Both the position numbers and the translations under genes were made by a program. 64,000 nt of DNA from Raffaelea ambrosiae (taxonomy: Eukaryota > Ascomycota > Sordariomycetes > Ophiostomatales > Ophiostomataceae), in contig PCDI01000013.1 of NCBI GenBank assembly GCA_002778195.1, forward strand, positions 1 through 64,000, in the 5' to 3' direction. Shown here in pieces: positions 11,535-21,657 of this stretch (the stretch's first letter is position 1; each line of letters begins with the position of its first letter). The notes below the pieces were generated by a model that made no database searches, was not told the origin of the DNA, and saw only the letters and a list, made by a program, of their open reading frames with translations.

Positions 11535-12552
11535 GCTTCCGAGCTCCTTAATAAGCGAGCAAAAAAGGTCAGCATACCACACCACTCACTGGGCTGTGCG
11601 CCGGATCTCACAACACTTGAGCAAAGTGCCTAACCACAGGCTGGCTACATACTTGTTCGCGTACTGTCCCAGAACTGTCCTCGCTTGCTGCGGAGGACCC
11701 GCGTGGACGTGTCATGGTGGCAGCCTATTCAAACCTCTCCTATGTTCCGCTCCTCTGCGTGCTCTGATTTCACGGTTTCAACGCCGGACTCGTCGGTGCT
11801 TTTGCAAGTGGACGCTTCACGATCCAATCAACCGCTGAGTTGGACGGCGGTAAGGTAGGAAAGGGGTTGTCTGGTCGTGCGTTTGTATTGTTTTGCAGGC
11901 GTTTGGCAAAAGCTCGTGGGAGAGGACGAGATTGGTCGAGAATATCGAGGAAGGCCGAATATATCGAAAACAAAAGGCAAGCGTAAAGCGGAGAGGCAAA
12001 ACAACAAAGAGCGGAGAAAAAAAGTGAGATAACGCAAGCAAAGACAGTTAAGTGGGATGTTTCGTACCGAAGAAATCAGTAAAACGTCGCCGATACATAG
12101 AAACCTCGAGCACTTAATTTCACGACAGTCGAAGGAGGCCCAGCCACGAAACAACATCCGATAGCAACACCCGCTCCGCGATAAGACTCGCAGCTCCTCT
12201 GTTGTGGCTATGCATGCGCCTGGGCGCAATTACATGTGACCCGCTAGCTGCGCCACTCGCTGATATGTTATTGTGGCTGAACCTTCCCCAGACGTACTAC
12301 CTACAGCCGAGGCACAGCTTGTCACCAGCTTGCTTATTTGTCTTGCATCCCCTCATTTTGGCACCTCGTCGGATGGCTTGCATTTCCCTATCCCTCGGTT
12401 GACCATGCCTACTCGTTTTCTCATCCAGCTTTAATTCCTTTGATAAGGGCCTGGCTTGTTTTCTCCTCGACCACTCTTCATACACTGCAATTGTGCCTTC
12501 TTTTTGCTTATAGTGACAGGACTAGCCGAAGTAGAATAAGAGATCTCGAACA
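11535..12552. promoter_or_regulatory. shared upstream region of Rab4-like gene (-) and short-chain dehydrogenase (+)
   Basis: A 1.0-kb divergent interval. The SDR side ends in a pyrimidine-rich leader (12330-12540) running into CGAACAATG. The Rab side is mixed sequence with several in-frame stops just above the start codon. No TATA box stands out and no coding exon is supported. Confidence 0.4.
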
Positions 12553-13446
12553 ATGAAGGTTGAAGGTCGGACCTTTGTGATCTCAGGCGGGTGAGTTTTA
12601 TACAGCGGGTTTGGTACCCATTTTCGGGGGACGTGGCTAATGATGGACCCGCACACGTCTTACAGAGCATCTGGACTCGGTCGTGCTGTCGCAGAAGACC
12701 TTTGCCGTCATGGCGCAGCAGTAGCACTTCTCGACCGGAATGAGGACGACGGCCAGGCTGTTGCTAAGTCTCTCGGTGGGGACTCCGTTGCCCGGTTCTT
12801 CACCGTGGACGTGACGGATAGCGAAAGCATATCAAAGGCCGTCCAGGACACCGTATCTTGGGTCGCGTCTACGGGCAAGCCACTCGGAGGAGTTGTGCCG
12901 GCTGCTGGTGTTGGATTCCCCGGGCTAATCCTCGACCGCAAACTGCAGCCCCTCGCCCTGCCAAGCTTCGATTTTGTGGTCAACATTAACCTGCGCGGCA
13001 CTGTTGATCTTGTGCGACAGGTGCTACCGCATATGGCCGGTGCCAGTGATGGGAGCCATGTTGGTGCCCCAGACAACAGCCCAGACAAGGAGCGCGGCGT
13101 CGTCGTCATGGTGGCCAGCGCAGCTGCCTTCGAGGGTCAAATGGGCCAGGTGGCATACGCAGCTTCCAAAGGCGCTGTGGCGTCCATGACACTTCCTATG
13201 GCTCGCGACCTATCTCGCTATGCCATTCGCGTCGCGACCATCGCTCCGAGCATGTTCACCACTAGCATGACCGCAGCTATGTCAGACAAGGTCCAGGCCA
13301 GCCTGCTGAAGAGTATGGAGTTCCCCAAGCGGCCAGGCAAGCCCGAGGAATTCGCCGTCCTCGTCCGCCACATCATTGAGAACCCCATGCTCAATGGCGT
13401 TGTCATCCGTCTCGACGGCGCCAGCAGGATGCCCAGCCGCCTATGA
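12553..13446 (+). CDS. short-chain dehydrogenase, 3-hydroxyacyl-CoA dehydrogenase type 2-like
   Basis: Exons 12553-12590 and 12666-13446 give 272 aa; the 75-bp intron (GTGAGT..CAG, phase 2) falls inside the cofactor loop and restores SGGASGLG (residues 11-18), the classical TGxxxGxG NAD(P) motif. Other SDR signatures are the Asn in VVNINLRG, Ser164 in MVASAAAF and Tyr177-x3-Lys181 in YAASK. Overall layout is closest to HSD17B10/type-2 3-hydroxyacyl-CoA dehydrogenases, which oxidise short-chain hydroxyacyl-CoA or hydroxysteroids in mitochondria. No clear mitochondrial presequence is visible. A generic SDR of other specificity is possible. It is transcribed away from the Rab4-like gene and ends 261 bp before the convergent PIG-U gene. 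Confidence 0.85.
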
Positions 13447-13707
13447 TCGCGCTATCTAATAGAATACTGTGCGACACAAACTCTTATCCTGTCCCGTGGT
13501 TATGAACCACCCTATCCACATATATAATAGATTTGCAGGGAGACGTTAGAAAAGGGGGAAATGCGATCGGCAAAGCTGCATGTGGTGTATGTTGCCGCGT
13601 TTCCATTTGTCAAGATTGTAAATTGGCATATATACGTATATCTGTGTCTCTCCATTCACTGAATGGGGCCGTAGTCATTGTGCATTAGAGTCTTCTTCTC
13701 CTTCTCG

Positions 13708-15171
13708 TCAGATCTGGCGTATCTCTTTGCCCGCCATTTCTGGTCGCTCCACCTCCCACTCATCCCTAAGAACGGCAAACGTCAGGTCCGACACCAGTAA
13801 GCTTTGTCCTAGGCTCCAAACAAGTGTGATAGCGTAGAAAAAGTTGGCGTTGCCGCTGCCAGCATAAATCCAAAGGTGGTAAAAGGCGGGGCCGAGAAAG
13901 GTCGCATACATGATTGTCGCAGCAATGACGAAGGTATAGCGCATCAATGGGAACACGTGGCGAAACAAAGGCACCAACGCCAAAAACAAGGCGGTGTCCC
14001 CAATACTCGGGTAAGGCTTGAAGATGGAAAAAATGCCCGTCAGGAGTGTCAGCACAACTAATGGCTGGTTGCGCAAGCGAATCGATAGCCCGCCGACGTA
14101 GCTGGAAAGATGGAGCCAAAAGACGGCCACGAAAAAGGAGCGAAATGAATCAAACATCTCGATAAAAAAATACCACCAGAGACCAACATTGGGAGCCAAG
14201 TCCGAGAGTGTCAGTTGCACGCCATATGTTGATTTCAAGAATTCCCAGGAGTCAGTCAGCAAGAATGACATTCCCAACAGGGATCCCAGGCAGACGACCA
14301 CCGCAGCCACCTGCATCACCGAAAATTGCAGACCTGCAAACGAGGACGTTGCAGGGACACCGCAAGTGACTGTCCGCCGGCGGTCAAACGCGAGGAGTAC
14401 CAGTGGCGGCAGTAGGAGAAGGGGATACATGGACAGATAGGCCGCAAACGACAGCAGAACCATGGCACCCAAGGGCGAGCCCGAAATGGCCTTGGCTATG
14501 GCGTGAAGGATGGCACATGTCGAGAAGACGGCTGTGGAGCGGCCGATGCACGTAGCAACAGAGAATGGATTAAATAGGTATCTAGGGAAGTGAAGGTCAA
14601 GATTTGTGTCAGCCAGATGCGGCAAGTAAGGGGAGATATCACAGCGTCGTCGGGGTTCTGGAAGGGTTCGAAACGTACATGGCAGCAATCACGAAAGGAC
14701 TCCACCTCTTCTCCCTGCGCGGCGAGACAAATCGGGCGGAAGATCCGGCTTCACCGGAGTCGGCAATCTTGAACAAAGCCTCCGCGCTGAGAAGATCTGC
14801 CGCGACGTATAAAAGGTAGGAAAATATGGTGAGCGCGAGACCGCTGGGGACGACCGAGAACAAGGGTAGCAAGAGCGGGGCTTGGTGGTAGACACCGCCG
14901 TCATACGGGGATACATTGTGGTTGTAAAGGAATAAACCCTCTTGCACTGTCCGGGTCGCATACGTTAGCAGGGGGTACAAAAGCAGTCACTCGACCGAAC
15001 AGGGACACACTCACGTCTTTTGAAACTGGTGACAGGTGTCGAGATCTCGACGCGTCCTGTCAAGAGTTCTGGCAGTCCAGGGAAGACGGTAAAGAGAGCA
15101 AGCCGTACTGCAGCAGCTGCTGCGTAGAGACCCGCTGTATCCGAGAAGGCCATAGTATTTCCGCCATTCAT
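13708..15171 (-). CDS. GAB1: GPI transamidase subunit PIG-U/Gab1
   Basis: Exons 15171-15015, 14946-14679 and 14581-13708 give 432 aa. Introns of 68 bp (GTGAGT, branch GCTAAC, CAG) and 97 bp (GTACGT..TAG) join SFKR to LQEGLFLY and VIAA to IYLFNPFSV, both conserved PIG-U stretches. The protein is a multi-pass ER membrane subunit of the complex that attaches GPI anchors to proteins. Family marks are NHNVSPYDGGVYHQAPLLLP and YLFNPFSVATCIGRST, followed by several hydrophobic segments and the C-terminal SDLTFAVLRDEW. A second in-frame Met lies six codons after the chosen start, so initiation could be at 15153. It shares a 385-bp divergent promoter with Nop7. Confidence 0.92.
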
Positions 15172-15556
15172 TTCTCTTGCGTCTGCATTGCTGAGGTGTT
15201 GGTGCTGCAATGGCAAGGAGAAGATGGGCAAAAGAGGTAAAAGCAACTGTTTGGTTAACACCCTGTCTGGTAGCTCATGCTTCGTTAGTCAGGGGTGGGC
15301 CTTCTGCTGATAGAATCACGTGGACCCTCGAGCTCAGTCTAAATGTCCTGCGCGACAAGAAGCCCCGCTTGTAAAAGCGGTGGGCTGCACTATGCATAGT
15401 GTGGTATCTACGGGCAGAAAAAAGTAAATGGCAGAAAGAAAAAAAAGTTTGGTACCATAGTGGTTTTGACTGCCCAGAATATCCAAAAATTCTCAATTAC
15501 AAAACTCATCCCCAACAACAGCCCGAGCCTGACAGTCCACATCCTCACTATCCAAC
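15172..15556. promoter_or_regulatory. compact divergent promoter of PIG-U (-) and Nop7 (+)
   Basis: Only 385 bp separate the two start codons. Both products are essential in yeast, so the interval must serve two constitutive genes. An A/T-rich segment (15420-15500) precedes the CA-rich Nop7 leader that ends ATCCAACATGG. No further element identified. Confidence 0.5.
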
Positions 15557-17707
15557 ATGGGCCGTTCAAAAAAGAAGGGAGAGTCTGGCGCTGCCAGTAA
15601 CTATATTACTCGAACCCAAGCTGTTCGGAAGCTTCAATTGAGCTTACCCGACTTCCGCAAGCTCTGCATTTGGAAGGGCATATATCCTCGAGAACCACGC
15701 AGCAGGAAGAAGGTGTCCAAGTCGTCTACACCCTCAACCACGTTCTACTATGCGAAAGACATCCAGTACCTTCTGCACGAGCCGCTCATTGCCAAGTTCC
15801 GGGAACAGAAGGTTCTTGAAAAGAAGATCTCACGAGCCCTTGGCCGCGGCGACATCACCGATGCTAAACGCCATGAGAGCAATTCTGCTCGGCCTGACAA
15901 GACTGGCAAGCCGCGCTACACACTCGAGCATGTCATCAGGGAACGCTATCCGACATTTGTCGACGCCTTGCGCGACCTCGACGACTGCATGTCTATGCTA
16001 TTCTTGTTTGCCAATCTGCCGTCCACGTCAGCCGTACCTGCCAAAATGATTGCGCGCTGCGAGAGACTGTGCCTCGAATTTGAGCACTACCTCATTGTCT
16101 CGCACAGCCTGCGCAAGTCATTTTTGTCAATCAAGGGAGTCTACTACCAGGCAAATGTGCAGGGCGAGGAGATTATGTGGCTGGTGCCACACAAGTTCAA
16201 CCAGCGCATTCTTGGTGACATTGACTTCCGCATCATGGGCACGTTTGTCGAGTTTTACATGGCGCTTCTCGGCTTTGTCAACTTCCGCCTGTACACGTCC
16301 ATTGGCCTCAAGTATCCTCCCAAGTTCGACCAAGGCAAGGATGACAGCGGCGCTGAGCTGGCTGCCTTCACCATCGAGGGAACTGCTACTGGAGACACGC
16401 CGGCTCAAATCGCAGACTCGAGCTCTTTGTCTACAGAACAGAACCTACTGGAAAACGGAACAACGACATATGAGACCGATCCGAAAGTGCAAGAGCAGGT
16501 AGACAAACTTGTGCAGGAGCTCAAGGAAGAGGAAGCGGGCAAGGACGGAAGCACCGCCAGCAAAACAGACGAGCCAGCAGGCGAGAAGGATGAAGTTTCC
16601 AACGCCATTGACAAGTTTGAGCCAGCAGTGGCAGGAGGCGACGTCCTTCCTCAGCCTGCTTACAGCACCAGCAATCCGAGCTCGCTATTTGCCGGGTGCA
16701 CATTCTTTCTTTCCCGAGAGACTCCACGGCAACCCCTCGAGTTCATTCTCCGTGCCTTTGGATGCAAGCGCATTGGCTGGGATGCTGTCCTGGGCGCAGG
16801 CGCGTACACGACAGACGAATCGGACCCATCCATCACGCACCAAATTGTTGACCGCCCTCCTGTGCAGGTTGCGGTAGACCCCGAAGGCGACGGGGAGGAT
16901 AATCAGACGTCCCAGAAGCTGGGGCCGAATCGCAAGGTACGGGGCCGCATTTATGTGCAGCCACAGTGGGTGTGGGACAGCATCAATAAGGAAGAGTTGC
17001 AGCTGCCTGACGCATACAAGCCGGGTGCTGAGTTGCCGCCGCACCTGAGCCCCTTCGTCAAGAGTGTTCATGGCCAGTACGACCCCTCGCTGCCCCTGGA
17101 TCAACAGCAAACAGAGGCCGAGGCTCTGGCGTCGGACGAAGAAGAGGAAGATATGGAAGACGAGGAGCATGAGGGTAGCCGCAAGATGGGTGCAAAGACA
17201 CTCAAGGCAAAGGCAGCGAGCACCGAAAACGACGACAGCCATGGGGATGATGACGACGAAGATGGTGGTATGGATATCGCCGGCTCTGAGGATGACGAGG
17301 ACGAGCATGACTCCGGAAACGAGGCCAACGGCCAGACCGGCCGCAAATCTCTTGCTGCACGGGCAGCCGAGGGAGACGCCGACGAAGAAGTTGATGACGA
17401 CGAATCGGCTGCGCTGCAGCGGCAGCTGGAGCTGGAGGCCGAGTTGGCTGGCCGCCCCGTCCGCAACGCACAGGTGGACGCCAAGGCAAAGGCTAAGGCA
17501 GATGCACGCAAGGCACTCGCCAGAGAGGCCAGGGAGCGCGAGGCGGAATTGGAACGAGCCAAGGGCATGCTGCCAAAGAAGAAGCGGAGGCTGTACGAGC
17601 AGATGATGTACACAAACAACAAGCGGAGCACGGAGGATGAAAAGCTTAGGGCTAAGCGGCGGAAAATTGAACGAAAGCAAGCCAAGGCCAAGGCGGGCAA
17701 GGCCTGA
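15557..17707 (+). CDS. NOP7: pescadillo homologue, PeBoW/Nop7 complex subunit
   Basis: One uninterrupted 716-aa frame. The N-terminus (MGRSKKKGESGAASNYITR, then QLSLPDFRKLCIWKGIYP) is the diagnostic pescadillo domain, covering about residues 1-270. A BRCT domain follows at about 375-485 (from SSLFAGCTFFLSRE to YVQPQWVWDSI). The C-terminal 200 residues are an acidic low-complexity stretch (520-600) and a basic coiled-coil tail rich in KAKA and RRKIERKQ, probably nucleolar targeting. The protein acts with Erb1 and Ytm1 in processing 27S pre-rRNA and assembling the 60S subunit. The start codon has a good context (CCAACATGG). It is followed, on the same strand, by an Rrn9-like Pol I factor, a second ribosome-biogenesis gene. 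Confidence 0.96.
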   Translation: MGRSKKKGESGAASNYITRTQAVRKLQLSLPDFRKLCIWKGIYPREPRSRKKVSKSSTPSTTFYYAKDIQYLLHEPLIAKFREQKVLEKKISRALGRGDITDAKRHESNSARPDKTGKPRYTLEHVIRERYPTFVDALRDLDDCMSMLFLFANLPSTSAVPAKMIARCERLCLEFEHYLIVSHSLRKSFLSIKGVYYQANVQGEEIMWLVPHKFNQRILGDIDFRIMGTFVEFYMALLGFVNFRLYTSIGLKYPPKFDQGKDDSGAELAAFTIEGTATGDTPAQIADSSSLSTEQNLLENGTTTYETDPKVQEQVDKLVQELKEEEAGKDGSTASKTDEPAGEKDEVSNAIDKFEPAVAGGDVLPQPAYSTSNPSSLFAGCTFFLSRETPRQPLEFILRAFGCKRIGWDAVLGAGAYTTDESDPSITHQIVDRPPVQVAVDPEGDGEDNQTSQKLGPNRKVRGRIYVQPQWVWDSINKEELQLPDAYKPGAELPPHLSPFVKSVHGQYDPSLPLDQQQTEAEALASDEEEEDMEDEEHEGSRKMGAKTLKAKAASTENDDSHGDDDDEDGGMDIAGSEDDEDEHDSGNEANGQTGRKSLAARAAEGDADEEVDDDESAALQRQLELEAELAGRPVRNAQVDAKAKAKADARKALAREAREREAELERAKGMLPKKKRRLYEQMMYTNNKRSTEDEKLRAKRRKIERKQAKAKAGKA

Positions 17708-18355
17708 GACGGTCGCACCAGATAGATTTACGCATCGGCTGCAGTGCATTTGACGGTCATCGCTTTGACCCTTTTTTTCTTTTAGTCTTGTTTTTATTAG
17801 TCATTCGTTTTTTGGGGGGGTTTTTTTTTTTTTTTTTTTTTGGCTGCCGCCATTGTTTTCTGTGTCCACTGAATAGCCAACTCATTAGCTTGTGTATGTA
17901 TTCACGTTTACAAAAGCAGCTTGGTTTTGTTTTGTTTTGTTTTTTCTTCTCTTTTTTTTGTGATTAAATGTCTCTTGCCGTGACGTTGGGGGATCGGGAC
18001 CCTGCGTCTTATTTATTAACAGTACCTGCAGCAGTATCGTGCTAGAACATGCTGCTTGTCTGTCGGGAGGCGATTTTCAGCTGAATGCAAAGTGAGTCGG
18101 CAATTTTTTTTGTCGAGAAAACAGAAGTGAGCAAAGGCAATGCAAGCGGCTCAGCCTTCGTAAACAAACAAAAGGCGGAAGAGACTTCTTTTTTTTTTTG
18201 CCTTTGGACACTTTCTTGTACTCTCTTCAGGGAACAACCCGAAAATTTTCACCTCACCAACACGAGCAAGTCCAAAGACGAAGACTGACAGCCAGCAACG
18301 CCAATCAGTTTCAGCTCCATCAAATATATCGCGGACCAGCACGCCTCACGCCAGT
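17708..18355. other. 3' flank of Nop7 and leader of the Rrn9-like gene, T-tract rich
   Basis: Contains a run of 7 G followed by 21 T (17814-17841) and a (TTTTG)n stretch near 17925-17945, probably in the Nop7 3' UTR. Further T runs occur at 18104-18112 and 18189-18200. No gene supported. Confidence 0.5.
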
Positions 18356-20739
18356 ATGTCTCATCGACAGAGATCGGTGAGGTTTGCTGATCAGTGGCCT
18401 GACACGGGGACCGCCAACATTTACTCACGCACGCCAAGCGGGCTGCGTTCACGTCGCCCTAACCGCTGGCGAGGCACCCCGAGCAGATGGCGAGCTCTCA
18501 CATTGGGCGACCGCCTCGTTGCTGAAGCCCTGGACAAGGAACGAAACCGCAACCTGTCACTTCATCTGTACTGCACGTTCAAGCTAAAGCAGCGGTTGGC
18601 CCGCGAACGGGCGCGTCGCCGGAGGCTGAGGAAGCTCGGAAAGGTATGTATCTCTAGGTCATCTCGAGGCATCATTTGTTTCTAGTCCCTGTTGTCCCTG
18701 TTGTCCCTGTTGTACCAGAGGGAAAATGCAGGATGAGAGCAGTGCAGACTGACTGGATGCTTCCCAAGTTAAAAGCCACGCCGCTCGACCAAAAGCCCTG
18801 GCAAGTCAGCAGGTGGTGGACAGCTTGGCCGCTTCCCGTGGACAAGATTCCCCCGGTTGGCAGCGTCGAAGAAGTTGACGATGACGGGGATTATGAAGAC
18901 TACGATGACGAAGGCGATCTAGAGGAGCAGTCGACTTCCGCCAAGCGAACCATCTTCCGCCGCGTGGACGTGGGTGACGACAGAGCTGCCAAGCCGTTGG
19001 AGGAAGCGATCATTGCGGCCATTCTGCGTTTTGCAAAAAAACGCTTCCGCAAACGTAAATCTCTGTATGAGAACAGGGGCCCATCTGGTGACGGTGATAC
19101 TGCGTCGTCTTGCAATGGGAATGATGGAGGGGACGACAAATGGGAGGACAGCGACAGTCTTGAAGACGACGAAGTCGAGGATCGCAATGTTGCGGGCAGC
19201 AAGGCCGAATACGACGAAGACCGAGATTCGGTCTCATCAGGTTCATCCGAAGGCGGCCTGCCTACCGTGGCCACAGACGATGACCTCTCGGCCGAGCTCC
19301 TTCTCCCTGGCGTCCGAACGATCATCCAAAAAGTTGACAGAACTCTGACCATTATGCATAACGCCCGCGAAGCGGCCCGCGACGAACCCAGAGCCGAGTT
19401 CTCGTCTGGCAACTCGTCTGGGTCCGACACTGTTAGGCCAGGTGGCCAGGACCGAGAGCAAAGTCCCTCAGCCAGTAGCGACCTGTGCGCGTCTAAACCA
19501 GGTGTGCCAGACTCCGGCGAGGTGTCTGACGGGCGGGTGTTTCCTCCAATATACGCGCAGCAGTCACGCCAATGTTCCAGAGCAAGGGCCGGCGAATCGA
19601 GCAATGATGGGGAACAGGATGATCAACAAGATGACCAGCAGGAGACAGGGGCTGCCATGTCGGAGACCGCAAAAGAGCCCGAGGCTGGGCCAGCCACTCC
19701 GAGGAAACCAGCTATCAAGAAGGAAGTAACGACTCCGCAAGCCTCGCGTCAGCGTCAGCAAGGCGACGACAACAACCCGCCAAGCACGCCAGTCATCCGG
19801 CCAGATCTTTCCAACCAGGCGGGGCTGTTGGCTTCTTCCCCGGAGGCCTCTGCCTTCATAGACGACACGAGTCATGATCAGCAGCCACCTTCTCATCCAT
19901 CGGGGGGTAGGCCTCGTATACAAACTTGGAAGGACGTCCTAGGCGCGGCCGCCATTGCTGGCTTTGATAGCGATGTTCTGGCTCGGGCAGCTCAGCGCTG
20001 TGCTGATTTGTTCGACGACAGCGTTGTTCTGAACACGGTAGAGACCAACCCGCCGCCGACGAGACGTCCCGATAGTCGCCGACCAGTTTTCCATCCTGTG
20101 CAGCCGGCAAAGAGGTGGACACAAGTCGTGTACGCGCCAAGAAGAGGCAACTCCAAGAAGGACCACGCCGGCGACGCAGACAACTATGTACCCGACGTTA
20201 ACATAGCGGAGGAAGACGCCTTGCCGCCGAGATTGCTAAGAGCACTCGACCGGCCATCTGCTGAAGTTTTCTGGAAGGGATTTTTGGAACGCAGACAAGG
20301 GGTTCGTGTGAGCCAGGATGGGGGTGAGGACAGCGGGGACGAACAAGGCTCCCAGTCCCAGTCCAAAGACGTCTCATCCACTGGCGATGATTCCGCCGAA
20401 ATCGAAACCCTTTACTACTGCCCTTTCCGGGCTTGTGATCGGGCAATTCGCGGATTCCGCCGCAAGTACCATCTCCTCCGTCATTCCGGACTGGTGCACG
20501 GGTACACTCTCGGACCCAGTGCCGAAGTTGCAACTGAGCCGCCGACACCCTTGGAGGACGAGAGGGACGAGAACGGGTTGCGGGTGGACGGATTCCTCCA
20601 ACCCATCCGCCTGAGGGATGAATTTCGAGGCCCCCTTGTATTCAGCAGAGATACTGTCAGCAGTACCGACAACACGAATAGCGATGATAACGAGGACGAG
20701 GACGAAGATGACAATGGTGAGGAGGAAAGCGACGAGTAA
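18356..20739 (+). CDS. Rrn9-like RNA polymerase I initiation factor, acidic, C2H2-type C-terminus
   Basis: Exon 1 is 18356-18643 (donor GTATGT, phase 0). Exon 2 must resume in the frame that stays open to 20739; the CAG at 18745-18747 fits (about 759 aa), and an AG at 18719-18720 also keeps frame. Exon 1 encodes SRRPNRWRGTPSRWRALT and LSLHLYCTFKLKQRL, and exon 2 begins near WTAWPLPVDKIPP. These resemble what I recall of the fungal RRN9 domain (upstream activation factor for rDNA transcription). Later come an acidic region, LLLPGVRTIIQKVDRTL, WKDVLGAAAIAGFDSDVLAR, and near the C-terminus a zinc-finger-like C-x4-C followed by H-x3-H (YYCPFRACD..YHLLRHSGLVH). The protein ends in a Glu/Asp run. 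Rrn9 identity is from memory of the family; nuclear location is likely. Confidence 0.6.
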
Positions 20740-21657
20740 AGGGCCAGTGAGAAAAGCCCTCGATTGTACCTCATCGGTTCTGTTCTCCTGGTTTTGTCCT
20801 TTGCCATGATTCGATATCTCGAACCCCCGCTTTGCAGGATTTTGTTCCTTTTTTTTTTTCCCCTTTTTCTTTTCGTCTTGTTCTCTGGTTCTCTTCTTTC
20901 TTCGCCTCTTGTTGTATTTTTATTCACTTTATCTTTCCTTGGCTTTCTTTTCATCTTATTTGTTCTCTTTGGTTTGATTCACTTATTCTTTTCATTCTCA
21001 TTCTCCTTTTCTATTTTCATTTTCACTTTCATTTTCATTTCTTGTTCTTGTTCTTGTTCTTGTACCCCTTCTTCTGTTATTCTCTTGTTTTTGTCACTGT
21101 TCTTTTCCGTGTCCTTTCCATTCTCTCATTTCCGTTTTCTATTTGCTATTGATTTTCGTGCCCCTTTATATGATACCAACTACACTTGCCCTCATAAGTC
21201 TGCTCGCCCTTCATCCACGATATTCCAGTTCAGGCCGAGCAGAGACCTTCTCCCCCCCTTTTTTCTCTTCTTTGTGTTTCTTGCTACTCACGGTCCGCCA
21301 GTCACGATCCCGTCAAGGCAGTTGAATTTCAGGACAGTATGTATGTTTCTCTAATTTTCCGAGGGACTAGGGAATAGTCTTTTGTCTTGTTGTCCCTCCG
21401 CGTCTCTATTGTTACATGCCCAATAATGGCCAGTCCGCTTCTTTTCTTCATACATGGATGGTCTCCCCTCTTCCACGGGCCTCTTATTTCCGTTCTGCTT
21501 TGTACATTATTAAACAAAGGGGGGGATAANAAAAAAAAAAAAAAGGAATGTAGAACAGGCAGGAAAAAAATACAGATATAACTAGATAGTGGAATCAAAT
21601 AGTGTTCCCCCCCTCCCCCTAATCTCACGCCAAAAAGTGCGTTTCCCGTTCAATAGT
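20740..21657. repeat. pyrimidine-rich low-complexity interval with microsatellites
   Basis: Between about 20830 and 21330 the + strand is almost all T and C. It includes (ATTTTC)n at roughly 21013-21040 and (CTTGTT)n at roughly 21041-21062. This is probably the 3' UTR and flank of the Rrn9-like gene. The long open frame here (20764-21354, Phe/Leu/Ser only) is a composition artefact. A single N at 21530 sits in an A run. Confidence 0.6.

Noticed and set aside
20764..21354. Hydrophobic 196-codon frame that looks like a membrane protein
   Set aside because: Encoded by a T/C-only tract; Phe/Leu/Ser repeats only, no start context.
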